A stretch of 64,000 bases of DNA from an uncultured Bacteroidales bacterium. GTDB taxonomy: Bacteria > Bacteroidota > Bacteroidia > Bacteroidales > UBA932. Location: positions 25,665 through 89,664 of the forward strand of contig CAJOIQ010000002.1 of NCBI GenBank assembly GCA_905234795.1, given 5' to 3'. A program made the translations under genes and the position numbers. This document shows, piece after piece, positions 18,099 to 26,734 of this stretch. The notes beneath the pieces are model-generated. The model did not search any database and had not been told where the DNA came from. It saw only the letters and a list, made by a program, of their open reading frames with translations. Each line of letters starts with the position of its first letter. The first letter of the stretch is position 1.

Positions 18099-19910
18099 CT
18101 ATACCGGCCGGGTCTGGTCATAGAGCCAGGCGGCCACTTCCGGGGCCAGGCGCGGCGAAAGCACATCATAGACGTGTGCGTTGTAGGCATTGAGCCAGGC
18201 GCGTTCGTCGGCGGTTAACAGCGCCACGTCCAGACAGGAAGTATCGATGTGGCAGAGGGTGAGAGTCTCGAAACCCAGGAAGGAGCCGAACTCATTATCC
18301 CCCACCGGACGCACCAGGACCAGGTTTTCATGGCGGATGCCGTGCATGCCCTCGCGATAAAGGCCGGGCTCGTTGGAGATGATCATTCCGGGTTCCAGGG
18401 GCTGCCGGTTAAAGTTTTGCCGAATGTCCTGGGGGCCTTCATGGACATTGAGGAAGAAGCCCACGCCATGACCGGTGCCGTGGCCGAAGTTGCGGCGCGT
18501 GCGCCACAGCGGTTCCCGGGCCAGGGCATCAATCTGGCAGCCGGCGGTTCCGCGCGGGAATATGGCCATCGCCAAATCGATATGCCCCTTGAGCACCAGC
18601 GTGTAATCCTCCCGCTCCAGGGCCGTGCAAGGCCCCAGGGGAACGGTGCGGGTAATGTCCGTAGTGCCAAACAGATACTGGCCGCCGGAATCCACCAGGT
18701 ACAGGCCGTGGGGCTCCAGCAAAGCGGAACCGGAAGCCGGAGTGATATAATGCGGCAGCGCCGCCGAAGGCCCATAGGCCGATATGGTCTGGAAACTGTC
18801 TCCGCGGTAGCCGGGCACCTGCGCGCGCAGCCTGCCCAACTCACAGGCCGCCTCCCATTCGTTCACGGAACCCGCATGGCACGAGACCCAGTAAAGGAAC
18901 TGCTCCATCACCAGGCCGTCCTCCACATGCGCTTCCCGCATGCCATCCACCTCCGTGGCGTTTTTCACGGCTTTCCACAGGGCTACCGGGGAATCCACCT
19001 CGTAGATTTGGGGCAGCAAATCGCCGTCTTCGATGGCTTCCCGAAGGGCTACGCTCAAAGTAGAAGGATCAATGCAGATACTGTCCACCCCACTCAGTTC
19101 CACCCGCAGGGAGGCCAGGGTGAAGAGGATGTCGTCGTAGTCCTGGATGGTGACGCCGTCGGCCTGCAGTTCCTGGAAACTGGCGGCGGTCTCCGAGTCG
19201 GGATCGGCATACACATCCTTGCGTACGAACCAGAAAACGTCGTCCAGCGTAACCAGGAGGTAGGAAATGACCACCGGGTTGTATTCTACATCGGCCCCGC
19301 GCACGTTCAGCAGCCAGGCAATCTGGTCCAGGGAGGTGATGAGGATGGAATCGCCCCCCTGCAGCACCAGCCACTTGCGCAGACGGTTGATGCGGGTTTC
19401 CCGGCTCTCCCCCGCCAGGTCTTCTCCCAGCGTGATGATGGGCGATGAAGGAACGGCGGGACGGTCGGCCCAAAGGACGGAAAGGAGGTCCGGCACGGCA
19501 TCTATCTGAGCCGATGGAACGGCATCCCTGAGTTCATCAACGGCATCCATCGTCTGGCACAGGCCGTCAATGGCAATTACGGGGCTGTCCAGCCCCAGGG
19601 AGGCGATCCACTCCGGAATGGGAACCTGCTCCGGAACGCGCATCTTATGCAGCACGATTCCACTCCCCTCCAGTTGGCGGACAGCCTGGATGAAATAACG
19701 GGTGTCGGTCCACAGGCCGGCGTGGTCCCGGGTAATCACCAGGTCCCCGGCCTCACCGGTAAACCCGGAGAGCCATTCTACCTGTTTCCAACGCGGAGCG
19801 GGGTATTCGCTGGCATGGGGATCACTGCCAGTAATGATGACGATATCCCATCCGTTTTCCCGCATCAGGCCGCGGAGGGCTTCCACCCGGCCGGAAAAGA
19901 TTGTTGCCAT
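18099..19910 (-). CDS. pepP: Xaa-Pro aminopeptidase, M24B family
   Basis: The enzyme removes an N-terminal residue before proline. At 603 residues it is the long three-domain form, with two creatinase-like N-terminal domains followed by the catalytic domain. The metal-site segments are visible in order: LVDSGGQYLFGTTDITRT, GHGTGHGVGFFLNVHE, ISNEPGLYREGMHGIRHENL (two neighbouring parts) and the final glutamate in GFETLTL. There is no signal peptide, so it is cytosolic. The ATG at 19910 lies 16 bases after a TATATTTG box. Confidence 0.95.
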   Translation of the reverse strand: MATIFSGRVEALRGLMRENGWDIVIITGSDPHASEYPAPRWKQVEWLSGFTGEAGDLVITRDHAGLWTDTRYFIQAVRQLEGSGIVLHKMRVPEQVPIPEWIASLGLDSPVIAIDGLCQTMDAVDELRDAVPSAQIDAVPDLLSVLWADRPAVPSSPIITLGEDLAGESRETRINRLRKWLVLQGGDSILITSLDQIAWLLNVRGADVEYNPVVISYLLVTLDDVFWFVRKDVYADPDSETAASFQELQADGVTIQDYDDILFTLASLRVELSGVDSICIDPSTLSVALREAIEDGDLLPQIYEVDSPVALWKAVKNATEVDGMREAHVEDGLVMEQFLYWVSCHAGSVNEWEAACELGRLRAQVPGYRGDSFQTISAYGPSAALPHYITPASGSALLEPHGLYLVDSGGQYLFGTTDITRTVPLGPCTALEREDYTLVLKGHIDLAMAIFPRGTAGCQIDALAREPLWRTRRNFGHGTGHGVGFFLNVHEGPQDIRQNFNRQPLEPGMIISNEPGLYREGMHGIRHENLVLVRPVGDNEFGSFLGFETLTLCHIDTSCLDVALLTADERAWLNAYNAHVYDVLSPRLAPEVAAWLYDQTRPV

Positions 19911-19925
19911 GGTACGATATTTTCA

Positions 19926-19943
19926 CAAATATAACTATATTTG
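19926..19943. promoter_or_regulatory. Back-to-back -7 boxes for pepP and the coiled-coil gene
   Basis: The sequence is an inverted pair of TATATTTG boxes, minus at 19926-19933 and plus at 19936-19943, separated by two bases. Polymerases reading the two directions would contact overlapping DNA and may exclude each other. Confidence 0.75.
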
Positions 19944-19965
19944 TACGATTTAAAAACAATTTGCC

Positions 19966-20877
19966 ATGACCGAAGATCCGCTCGAAAGAATTGAACGCGA
20001 AGAGCGTGAAAAGAAAGCTAACAAAGGCCCCAAGACCATGATGACCATCCTGGCCGTGGTGGCTGTGATACTGGCCGGCGTGCTGGCCTATATGCTGTAC
20101 CAGCGCAACACCCTGGTGAACCAGCTGGAAGGAGAAAAGGAAGAACTGGCCCAGCAGATGGTGGCCCTGCAGCAGGATTTCAGCACCCTGAGCAGCGACT
20201 ATGAAGCCATCAACCACCAGCTGGACACTTCCCGCGAACAAGTGGCCATGCTCATTGAAAAGCTGAGCAAGACCGAGGCCACCAACCGCGCCAAGATCCG
20301 CCAGTACGAGAAAGAACTGGGCACCCTGCGCACCATCATGAAGGGCTACATCGTCCAGATTGACTCGCTCAACACCCTGAACAAGAAACTCACGGCCGAT
20401 GCCGCTGCCGCCCGCCGGGAAGCCGAGGAAAGCCGCCGCTGGAACCAGCAACTGTCCCAGCAGGTGGAGAATCTGTCGTCCCAGGTGAGCGCCGGCAAGG
20501 TACTTCGCGCCCGCGCCATCTCCCTTGCCGGCTATTACAGCAACGACAAAGTGGGAGAACGCCACAGCCGCGTGCGGTATATGGTGGCCAGCCTTTCCCT
20601 GGTAGAGAATTCCCTGGCCGACCGTGGTCCGCTGCGCGTCTATGTGCGGGTGAAGGATCCCGAAGGCGTGCTGCTGATGAACAACGAATCCGTAGAATTC
20701 ACGGTTAACGGAGAAACCCTCCAGGCCACGGCATCCCGAGAAGTGGATTACGAAGGCCAGGAAGTGGACATGTCCATCTACATCAACGACACCGGAGAAT
20801 ACATGAAGGGCGTCTATACCCTGGAGGTATACACGGAGCAAAGCCTGCTGGGCCGCGCAGAATGCCTGCTCAGGTAG
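19966..20877 (+). CDS. Coiled-coil inner-membrane protein, conserved in Bacteroidales
   Basis: The 303-residue product has a charged N-terminus, one membrane helix near residues 25-45, a coiled coil from about residue 48 to 180 and a C-terminal beta-rich domain containing LRVYVRVKDPEGVLLMNN. I do not recognise a functional name. The topology puts most of the protein in the periplasm. It ends one base before hemW starts, so it is probably cotranscribed with hemW, though no functional link is obvious. Confidence 0.8.
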   Translation: MTEDPLERIEREEREKKANKGPKTMMTILAVVAVILAGVLAYMLYQRNTLVNQLEGEKEELAQQMVALQQDFSTLSSDYEAINHQLDTSREQVAMLIEKLSKTEATNRAKIRQYEKELGTLRTIMKGYIVQIDSLNTLNKKLTADAAAARREAEESRRWNQQLSQQVENLSSQVSAGKVLRARAISLAGYYSNDKVGERHSRVRYMVASLSLVENSLADRGPLRVYVRVKDPEGVLLMNNESVEFTVNGETLQATASREVDYEGQEVDMSIYINDTGEYMKGVYTLEVYTEQSLLGRAECLLR

Positions 20878-20878
20878 T

Positions 20879-21955
20879 ATGATTTACATCCACGTCCCTT
20901 TCTGCAAGAGTTTCTGCACCTACTGCGACTTTTACTCCGAGATTGCGCAGGAAGGCATGTTTTCCCGTTACACAGACCAGCTGTGTGAGGAAATCCGCCG
21001 CCGCAAGGCCGAGATGAACGGCCTGCCCAACACCCTGTATTTCGGTGGCGGCACCCCTTCCCTGCTGCCGCTGGGAGACCTTACCCGTATCCTCCTCACC
21101 CTGGAGGAATGCGGGCGTGGCGGCCCCTACACGGAGTTCACCCTGGAAGTGAATCCCGATGACATTGTAGAAAAGGGCCGTCCGTACCTGGACAGCCTGC
21201 TGATGCTGGGCGTGAACCGCATCAGCATCGGCGTGCAGTCCTTTGACGACGAACTCCTCAAATGGATGAACCGCCGGCACGACGCCGCCCGCGCCAAAGA
21301 GGCCTTCCGCCTGTGCCGGGAAGCCGGTTTCACCAACATCAGCATAGACCTCATCTTCGGCCTGAGCAACCTCTCGGACGCTGTTTGGGAGCAAACCGTG
21401 GACGAGGCCATCGCCCTTAAGCCGGAGCACATTTCCTGCTACCAGCTCACCGTGGAAGGAGATTCCGTCCTGGCCCGCCGGCTGGAGGAAGGCGAATACG
21501 AGGAAGCATCCGACGACGTGTGCCGGCACCAGTACGACGTCCTGTGTGAAAAGCTCAAGGCCGCCGGCTACAACCATTACGAAATTTCCAACTTTGCCAA
21601 ACAGGGCTATGAAGCCGTGCATAACGGCGGCTACTGGCAGCGCAGGCCATATGTGGGCCTGGGGCCCGCCGCCCACTCCTTCAGCGGACGCGGCCGCAGC
21701 TGGAACGACGCCACCCTGGACCATTACGGCCACACGGAGGAAGCCCTGAGCGTGGAAGACGAAAAAGTGGAAACCCTGATGCTTGCCCTTCGCACCGCCC
21801 GCGGCGTGGACGAAGAATTCCTGCAGGCCAACTGCATCCCCGGCAGCATCCAGCAGCTGATGAAAGAAGGGGCGCTGGTCAAAGTGGGCCGGCGTTACCG
21901 CATTCCCGAAGACCATTTCTTTGTATCGGACGAGATTATCCGCACCCTGGTATGA
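20879..21955 (+). CDS. hemW: Radical SAM heme chaperone HemW
   Basis: The 358-residue protein is a member of the HemN-like radical SAM family. The cluster motif is CKSFCTYCDF near residue 9, close to the N-terminus as in HemW; true HemN has a longer N-terminal part. The GGGTPS motif follows at about residue 57 and GVQSFDDELLKWMNRRH near 115. HemW is thought to insert heme into respiratory enzymes, not to oxidise coproporphyrinogen. It starts one base after the coiled-coil gene and overlaps the next gene by four bases. Confidence 0.94.
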   Translation: MIYIHVPFCKSFCTYCDFYSEIAQEGMFSRYTDQLCEEIRRRKAEMNGLPNTLYFGGGTPSLLPLGDLTRILLTLEECGRGGPYTEFTLEVNPDDIVEKGRPYLDSLLMLGVNRISIGVQSFDDELLKWMNRRHDAARAKEAFRLCREAGFTNISIDLIFGLSNLSDAVWEQTVDEAIALKPEHISCYQLTVEGDSVLARRLEEGEYEEASDDVCRHQYDVLCEKLKAAGYNHYEISNFAKQGYEAVHNGGYWQRRPYVGLGPAAHSFSGRGRSWNDATLDHYGHTEEALSVEDEKVETLMLALRTARGVDEEFLQANCIPGSIQQLMKEGALVKVGRRYRIPEDHFFVSDEIIRTLV

Positions 21956-22419
21956 CCTATATTAGAAGAGCGTTCAAATACCTCATTCAACTCACCTTCA
22001 TCTTCATCGTGCTCATCGGCATCCTGATGCTGGCGGGCATGATTCCGGCCGATGTGGCGGCAGCCTTCAAGAAAGGCTGGGAATCCGTGTTCTTCATCCT
22101 GGGCCTGTTTGCCGTCATGGCCGCCATTTACCCCTTCTTCGGCTACGGAAAACGCAATATCCGCGCAGCGGGTGATCCGGCCGAATACTGGGACGCCATC
22201 GACCAGGCCATGGAGGGACGCGGTTATGTAAAGGCGGCCGATACCGAAGACGGAGGACGCAAGTACCACCTTAAAAGCGGCATCGCCCGCTTAGCCCGTT
22301 TGTGGGAAGACAGCATCACCATTACTCCGCAGCTGGGCGGTTTCCAGGCCGAGGGCCTGCAACGGGACCTGGCCCGCGTGGTAATGTCCATCGACCATAA
22401 AATCAACCGTTATGAGTGA
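21952..22419 (+). CDS. Small membrane protein of unknown function
   Basis: The 155-residue product has two membrane helices, near residues 10-30 and 43-63, followed by a soluble domain of about 90 residues that includes HLKSGIARLARLWEDSITI. I do not recognise the family. It overlaps hemW by four bases (ATGA) and the next gene by eight bases, so it belongs to the same operon. Confidence 0.75.
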   Translation: MTYIRRAFKYLIQLTFIFIVLIGILMLAGMIPADVAAAFKKGWESVFFILGLFAVMAAIYPFFGYGKRNIRAAGDPAEYWDAIDQAMEGRGYVKAADTEDGGRKYHLKSGIARLARLWEDSITITPQLGGFQAEGLQRDLARVVMSIDHKINRYE

Positions 22420-22636
22420 TTCACAAGGATTCAAGACCGTAGCCACTTTCACCGACAAAGCCCTGACCGACCTGTGCGTGGCCATGCTGGGAGACAACGG
22501 CATCCCTGCCGGCGCGTTCGGTGCCGATTCCTCCTATCCGTCCCTGAGCTTTGCCAGGAACATCGAGGTTAAAGTAAACGAAAGTGATTACGAGGCGGCG
22601 ATGAGCATCTTGGCCGCCGCCGACAAAGCGGAGTAA
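22412..22636 (+). CDS. DUF2007-type small protein
   Basis: This 74-residue cytosolic protein has the DUF2007 pattern: an N-terminal strand FKTVATFTD, a helix over LTDLCVAMLGDNGIPAGAF and a final segment NIEVKVNESDYEAAMSIL. The family has been called a putative signal-transducing protein, but no function is established. The start overlaps the upstream gene. Its last 49 bases overlap the 3' end of the convergent DUF3109 gene. Confidence 0.82.
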   Translation: MSDSQGFKTVATFTDKALTDLCVAMLGDNGIPAGAFGADSSYPSLSFARNIEVKVNESDYEAAMSILAAADKAE

Positions 22637-23190
22637 AACTCCTCTCCAAAAGCTTCTGTAAGCGGCCCGCGGAGGAATTCGTAAACCCGGATTCCTTCGC
22701 GGCGCCCTTTTTCATAGGCTTCCTTGCAGATATCCCATCGGTGCAGGTTGAGCCCCACGCGACCGCCGCCCAGATCGGCCACCCTTATGGGATACAGGCT
22801 GCAGGAGATGGGCTTGCGGAATGTGCCCTTACCCTGGCAGAACTGCCGTTCGATGGCGCACATGCAGCTGCCATCGGCCGTGAAATGACAGAAGGCGCAT
22901 TCCTCGCTGCCCTCCACCAGCGGCGTTACGATATCTCCGTCCCGGTCTATCTCGAAGAATCCTTTGGCATCCACCGCGGCACGGCCCTCGGGCCTCATCA
23001 GGGGACTGTAAATGGGATAATTCTGCTCCAGCGGCTCCAGTTCTTCTTCCTTGAGCGGCGCACCGCTGTCCCCCACGATGCAGCATTTTCCCTTGCACAC
23101 GGGGTAGTCGCATGCGAAAAACTCCAGAACCACATCCTCCGATACCAGGATGTCTCCAATCTCTATGATGGTGCCGAAATCCCTGCTCAT
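22588..23190 (-). CDS. DUF3109 cysteine-rich protein
   Basis: The 200-residue protein carries conserved cysteines in FFACDYPVCKGKCC, CAFCHFTADGSCMCAIE and PISCSLYPIR, the pattern of DUF3109, which suggests a metal or Fe-S site. The function is unknown. It overlaps the upstream M16 gene by four bases (ATGA), so the two are an operon. Its 3' end runs 49 bases into the convergent DUF2007 gene. Confidence 0.85.
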   Translation of the reverse strand: MSRDFGTIIEIGDILVSEDVVLEFFACDYPVCKGKCCIVGDSGAPLKEEELEPLEQNYPIYSPLMRPEGRAAVDAKGFFEIDRDGDIVTPLVEGSEECAFCHFTADGSCMCAIERQFCQGKGTFRKPISCSLYPIRVADLGGGRVGLNLHRWDICKEAYEKGRREGIRVYEFLRGPLTEAFGEEFYSALSAAAKMLIAAS

Positions 23191-25706
23191 GGGACCATGT
23201 ATTCTATGCGTCCGCCGGCCGATAAAGCTTTCAGGAAATCCTGAACGCCGGCCTGTGAGCAGGAGCCGATGGCTTCCTGATAACGGGACGCAATGTCTTT
23301 ATTAAGGGAATAGCGGGCCAGCAGCGTAGCCACAAAGCCGTCCGGCGTGGCCAGATAATCCTTGACACGGGCTAGCGTCTTCTGCTTCCAGGCATTCAGG
23401 GACGCAGGAGCCACCGGCTCATTGACGGCGGTTTCCACGGCAACCCGCACGGCCGAAAGCGCCCGCTCCGCCGACACCTCCGTGACATCGGCAGGAAGTC
23501 CCTCCCGGGGAACGGGGTAACAGGAAATGAGCACCTGAAAACGCTCCTGCGGCTGCACGCAGTACAGCAGCTTAACCTCTGGAGTATATCCGTAACCCGC
23601 CAGATGCGTGGCCATCGCAGCCCTAAGGGCCTCAGCCGCCACCTGCGCCGTGTAAAAATGCTCCGAAGTCATGGAATACTCAGCATCCATCAGCACGTGG
23701 AAACCGGAAGGACCTCCGGGGCCCGAATAGGTGGAAACTCCGCTGAGCGTACGCATCTCCACGGGCCGTCTTACCACGGAACCGCGCAGGGTGCGGAAAC
23801 CGCCCAGATAGCGCTGCAACAGCTTTTTCACCCCTTCCTCGGACAAATCTCCGGACAGGATGAGCACGCCGTCGTTCATGCGCAGGAAGCGGTCCTCGAA
23901 GAACTGGTCGGCCTTTTGGCGGATATCCTGGGACAGGGCCGATTTCTGTTTGTAAGGGCTATAGGCATAGCCCGGGTTCAGTTTTCGGAAGAGTTCTCCG
24001 GTAATGTCATCGGCCAGAATCCCCTGCCGGTTGTACCAGGTAAGGAATTCTTCATCCTTCAGCTCCCGCTGGTTGGCCATGGCCAGGAACACCTTGAGCA
24101 GCAGGCACAGGCGGTTGGACGGAGCGCTTCCGCTCACATCCATGCTGCCCAGGGACACGTTGGTTTCCATGGAAATGCCATTGGCCGCCAGCACGTCCCG
24201 GAAGGCCTGTGCGGGAACTCCCGCAACGTCGTACAGGGGAAGGAGGCTGCCGATATAACCTCCCTCTCCTTCCTGCAAACCGGGAATCTGGGCCAGGCCG
24301 CCGTTCAGCTGCAGCGAATAACTGAACGTGCCGGAGCCTTTCACCCGTTTGAAAATGACCCGCATGCCGTTGGAGAAGGTCCACAGCGTCCCTCCGGTGA
24401 CGGCCTCGGTCTTTTCGCTTTTGAGGCGGATCTTGGGACACTTCTGCTCCAGGGCCAGGGTGTCGGCCCCGTGCCAGGCGAAGTCCTTGCCGGAAAGGGC
24501 CACCGAGCCATACAGATAGGCCAGGTTATAATAGAACAGGGCGTCGTCACGGTCCAGGGAATCCTGCGCGCCGGAAAAATCCAGGGTAAGGTTGCTCAGC
24601 TGGGAGAGCATGGCGCTGGAGAAACGGTTGAAAAGCCGTCTTTCCAGGCTGTCGGGAACGTTTTTGCGGGAGAAGTAATGCAGGTATTCTGCATTGGGAG
24701 CCAGCTGGGCGCCGTACAGGAAGTTGGCCATGCAGCGGTTGACATCCTCTTTGGCGGAAGGAGCCTCGGCCGCCCATCGGCGTAAACGGGGATACAGCAC
24801 CTGCTTGGCTTCCGTGAATTCATCCAGGGCTACCCCGAAGGAATCCATCTCTCCCAAAGTCTCGGCCAGGATGCGCATGGCGGAGTCCTGGTCCTCCTGT
24901 TTCACCCGCACGTAGACGGTGGTACTCTCGTCTCCGCCGTAATCGCTGCTGCGCAGGGACCGGAAGCCGATTTCACCGTAGGCCAGGCCAGCATCCCGGA
25001 AACAGCGTTCCAGCCGGTGCCGCACCAGGAGCTGGAATTCGGCCCCGAAGAGGTTGGTGACAATGGCCTGGGCCGTATTCATCAGCACAAAGGGAATACG
25101 GGACGACGTATAGGTGACCGACACCTCCGACTCTCCGTCGGGGCGGGCCGTCACCACCGGCGCCGGAGAAGGCTCCCACACATAGTCGGGCCGATGTGCT
25201 TCCTGCACCAGCATGCGCGGAACCAGCATGGAAAAGATGTCCAGCTTCTTCTTCAGTTCCGGGACATCGATGTCTCCGCTGATGATTACAGCCTGTTGGG
25301 CACGGGATTCGGCCACCCTGGCAAAAGTGAACAGAAGGGTGGAATCCAGCACCTCCGGATTGTAGAAGGGAACGTTATTCAAACGGTAAACGGTGGAACC
25401 GTCCACGTCGGACACATAACCTTCCGGTGCCGGGGCAATACCCATCCGGCCCAGGAAGGCCGAGTTCAGGCCATCCCGCTTGGCGGCGGAAAGAGGCTCG
25501 TCACGCTGGACCACCAGGACATCGGCATATCCCTTTTCCTGCGTGTTGGTTACCATATAATAGGTGACGCCGCAGGGAAGGGTGCCTTTCTGGATGCGGC
25601 TGTCCACCGGAAGAGGGGGCAACTGTGCCGTCGCTGGCACAGTTATTGACAATGCCAGTACCGGCAGGATGGCCAACAACAGATATTTGACACGTTGGAG
25701 GTTCAT
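23187..25706 (-). CDS. M16-family-like periplasmic protein lacking the zinc motif
   Basis: The 839-residue protein has a Sec signal peptide ending near PATAQL and two M16-like halves, the second starting near the segment TLWTFSNGMRVIFKRVKGS. In an active M16 peptidase the first half carries HxxEH near residue 80. At the equivalent place this protein reads AKRDGLNSAFLGRMG, with no such motif anywhere. It is therefore likely a non-catalytic member, perhaps a partner or binding protein. It is the first gene of an operon with the DUF3109 gene. Confidence 0.82.
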   Translation of the reverse strand: MNLQRVKYLLLAILPVLALSITVPATAQLPPLPVDSRIQKGTLPCGVTYYMVTNTQEKGYADVLVVQRDEPLSAAKRDGLNSAFLGRMGIAPAPEGYVSDVDGSTVYRLNNVPFYNPEVLDSTLLFTFARVAESRAQQAVIISGDIDVPELKKKLDIFSMLVPRMLVQEAHRPDYVWEPSPAPVVTARPDGESEVSVTYTSSRIPFVLMNTAQAIVTNLFGAEFQLLVRHRLERCFRDAGLAYGEIGFRSLRSSDYGGDESTTVYVRVKQEDQDSAMRILAETLGEMDSFGVALDEFTEAKQVLYPRLRRWAAEAPSAKEDVNRCMANFLYGAQLAPNAEYLHYFSRKNVPDSLERRLFNRFSSAMLSQLSNLTLDFSGAQDSLDRDDALFYYNLAYLYGSVALSGKDFAWHGADTLALEQKCPKIRLKSEKTEAVTGGTLWTFSNGMRVIFKRVKGSGTFSYSLQLNGGLAQIPGLQEGEGGYIGSLLPLYDVAGVPAQAFRDVLAANGISMETNVSLGSMDVSGSAPSNRLCLLLKVFLAMANQRELKDEEFLTWYNRQGILADDITGELFRKLNPGYAYSPYKQKSALSQDIRQKADQFFEDRFLRMNDGVLILSGDLSEEGVKKLLQRYLGGFRTLRGSVVRRPVEMRTLSGVSTYSGPGGPSGFHVLMDAEYSMTSEHFYTAQVAAEALRAAMATHLAGYGYTPEVKLLYCVQPQERFQVLISCYPVPREGLPADVTEVSAERALSAVRVAVETAVNEPVAPASLNAWKQKTLARVKDYLATPDGFVATLLARYSLNKDIASRYQEAIGSCSQAGVQDFLKALSAGGRIEYMVP

Positions 25707-25724
25707 TTTAGCCCGTTATGAGTG

Positions 25725-25753
25725 CAAAATTACAACTATTTTTGCTATTTTTG
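25725..25753. promoter_or_regulatory. Divergent promoter region between the M16-like gene and the TPR gene
   Basis: TAATTTTG lies on the minus strand at 25725-25732, facing the M16-like gene. Two TATTTTTG boxes lie on the plus strand at 25736-25743 and 25746-25753, facing the TPR gene. The two plus boxes are ten bases apart, one helical turn. Confidence 0.6.
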
Positions 25754-25801
25754 CAATTCGTGTGCTAGTAGTAATGTATAACTTAAGATAAACTCAACGC
25801 A

Positions 25802-26731
25802 ATGAAAAAGATTTTTGCAGCTATTGCAGCCCTCGGGCTGGCCGCCACCGTGGCATTTGCGCAGGATTACAACGCAGCCGTAGAAGCTTTCAACGCCGGT
25901 GCAACCGCTCTGGAAAGCAATAAGACCGAGGCCCTGGCCCAGTTCCGTTCCGCCCTTTCCATCGCCCAGGCCCTGGAAGGTGACGAGGCCGCAGAACTCG
26001 TGGCCAAATGCAAGGATGCCATCCCCGGTGTCCTCATGTCCATCGCCAAGGAAAAAATCAACGAAGGAGCCTACGACGATGCCCTCACCGTCCTGGAAGA
26101 GACCAAGACCGTAGCCGCCGAATATGAGGCAGCCGCCGTTGTCGACGAAGCCGCCGCCCTGGTTCCCAACGTTTACCTCCGCAAGGGTTCCACCCTGCTC
26201 AAGGAGAAAAACTTCGCCGCAGCCGCCGAGGCCCTGGCCAAAGTAGTTGAATTCAATCCCGAAGACGGTCAGTCCTTCCTGCTCCTGGGCCAGGCCCAGA
26301 TGCAGAACGGCAACCTGCCCGCCGCCACCGAGGCCCTGGAGAAAGCCGCCGCCTTCGGCAAGGCCGACCAAGCCAACAAGCTCCTCTCCAACGCCTACCT
26401 CAAACAGGGCCAGGCCCTGCTGAAGGCCGGTAAGAACGCCGATGCCATCGCCGCACTGGAGAAAGCCAACTCCTATCTCGAAAACGCCAACGCCTACAAG
26501 CTCATCGCCAGCGCCTACACCAAGAGCGGCAAGAGCGCCCAGGCCATCGAAACCTATAAGAAGTATCTGGAAGTGAGCCCCAACGCCAAGGACGCCGAAG
26601 ACATTATCTTCACCATCGCCGCCACCGCCCAGAAGGCTGGTGACAAAGCTACCGCCAAGGACTACTACAAGAAGCTTTCCGGCAGCGCCAAGTACGCCGC
26701 CCAGGCCGAGGCCCAGCTGAAGACTCTGTAA
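25802..26731 (+). CDS. Secreted tetratricopeptide-repeat protein
   Basis: The 309-residue protein has a Sec signal peptide ending near VAFAQDY and at least five TPR units, for example around YNAAVEAFNAGATALE, FAAAAEALAKVVEFNPEDG and AIETYKKYLEVSPNAKDA. It would act as a periplasmic scaffold, with partner unknown. It is alanine-rich throughout. The U32 gene starts three bases downstream, so the two are probably cotranscribed. Confidence 0.88.
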   Translation: MKKIFAAIAALGLAATVAFAQDYNAAVEAFNAGATALESNKTEALAQFRSALSIAQALEGDEAAELVAKCKDAIPGVLMSIAKEKINEGAYDDALTVLEETKTVAAEYEAAAVVDEAAALVPNVYLRKGSTLLKEKNFAAAAEALAKVVEFNPEDGQSFLLLGQAQMQNGNLPAATEALEKAAAFGKADQANKLLSNAYLKQGQALLKAGKNADAIAALEKANSYLENANAYKLIASAYTKSGKSAQAIETYKKYLEVSPNAKDAEDIIFTIAATAQKAGDKATAKDYYKKLSGSAKYAAQAEAQLKTL

Positions 26732-26734
26732 GGC

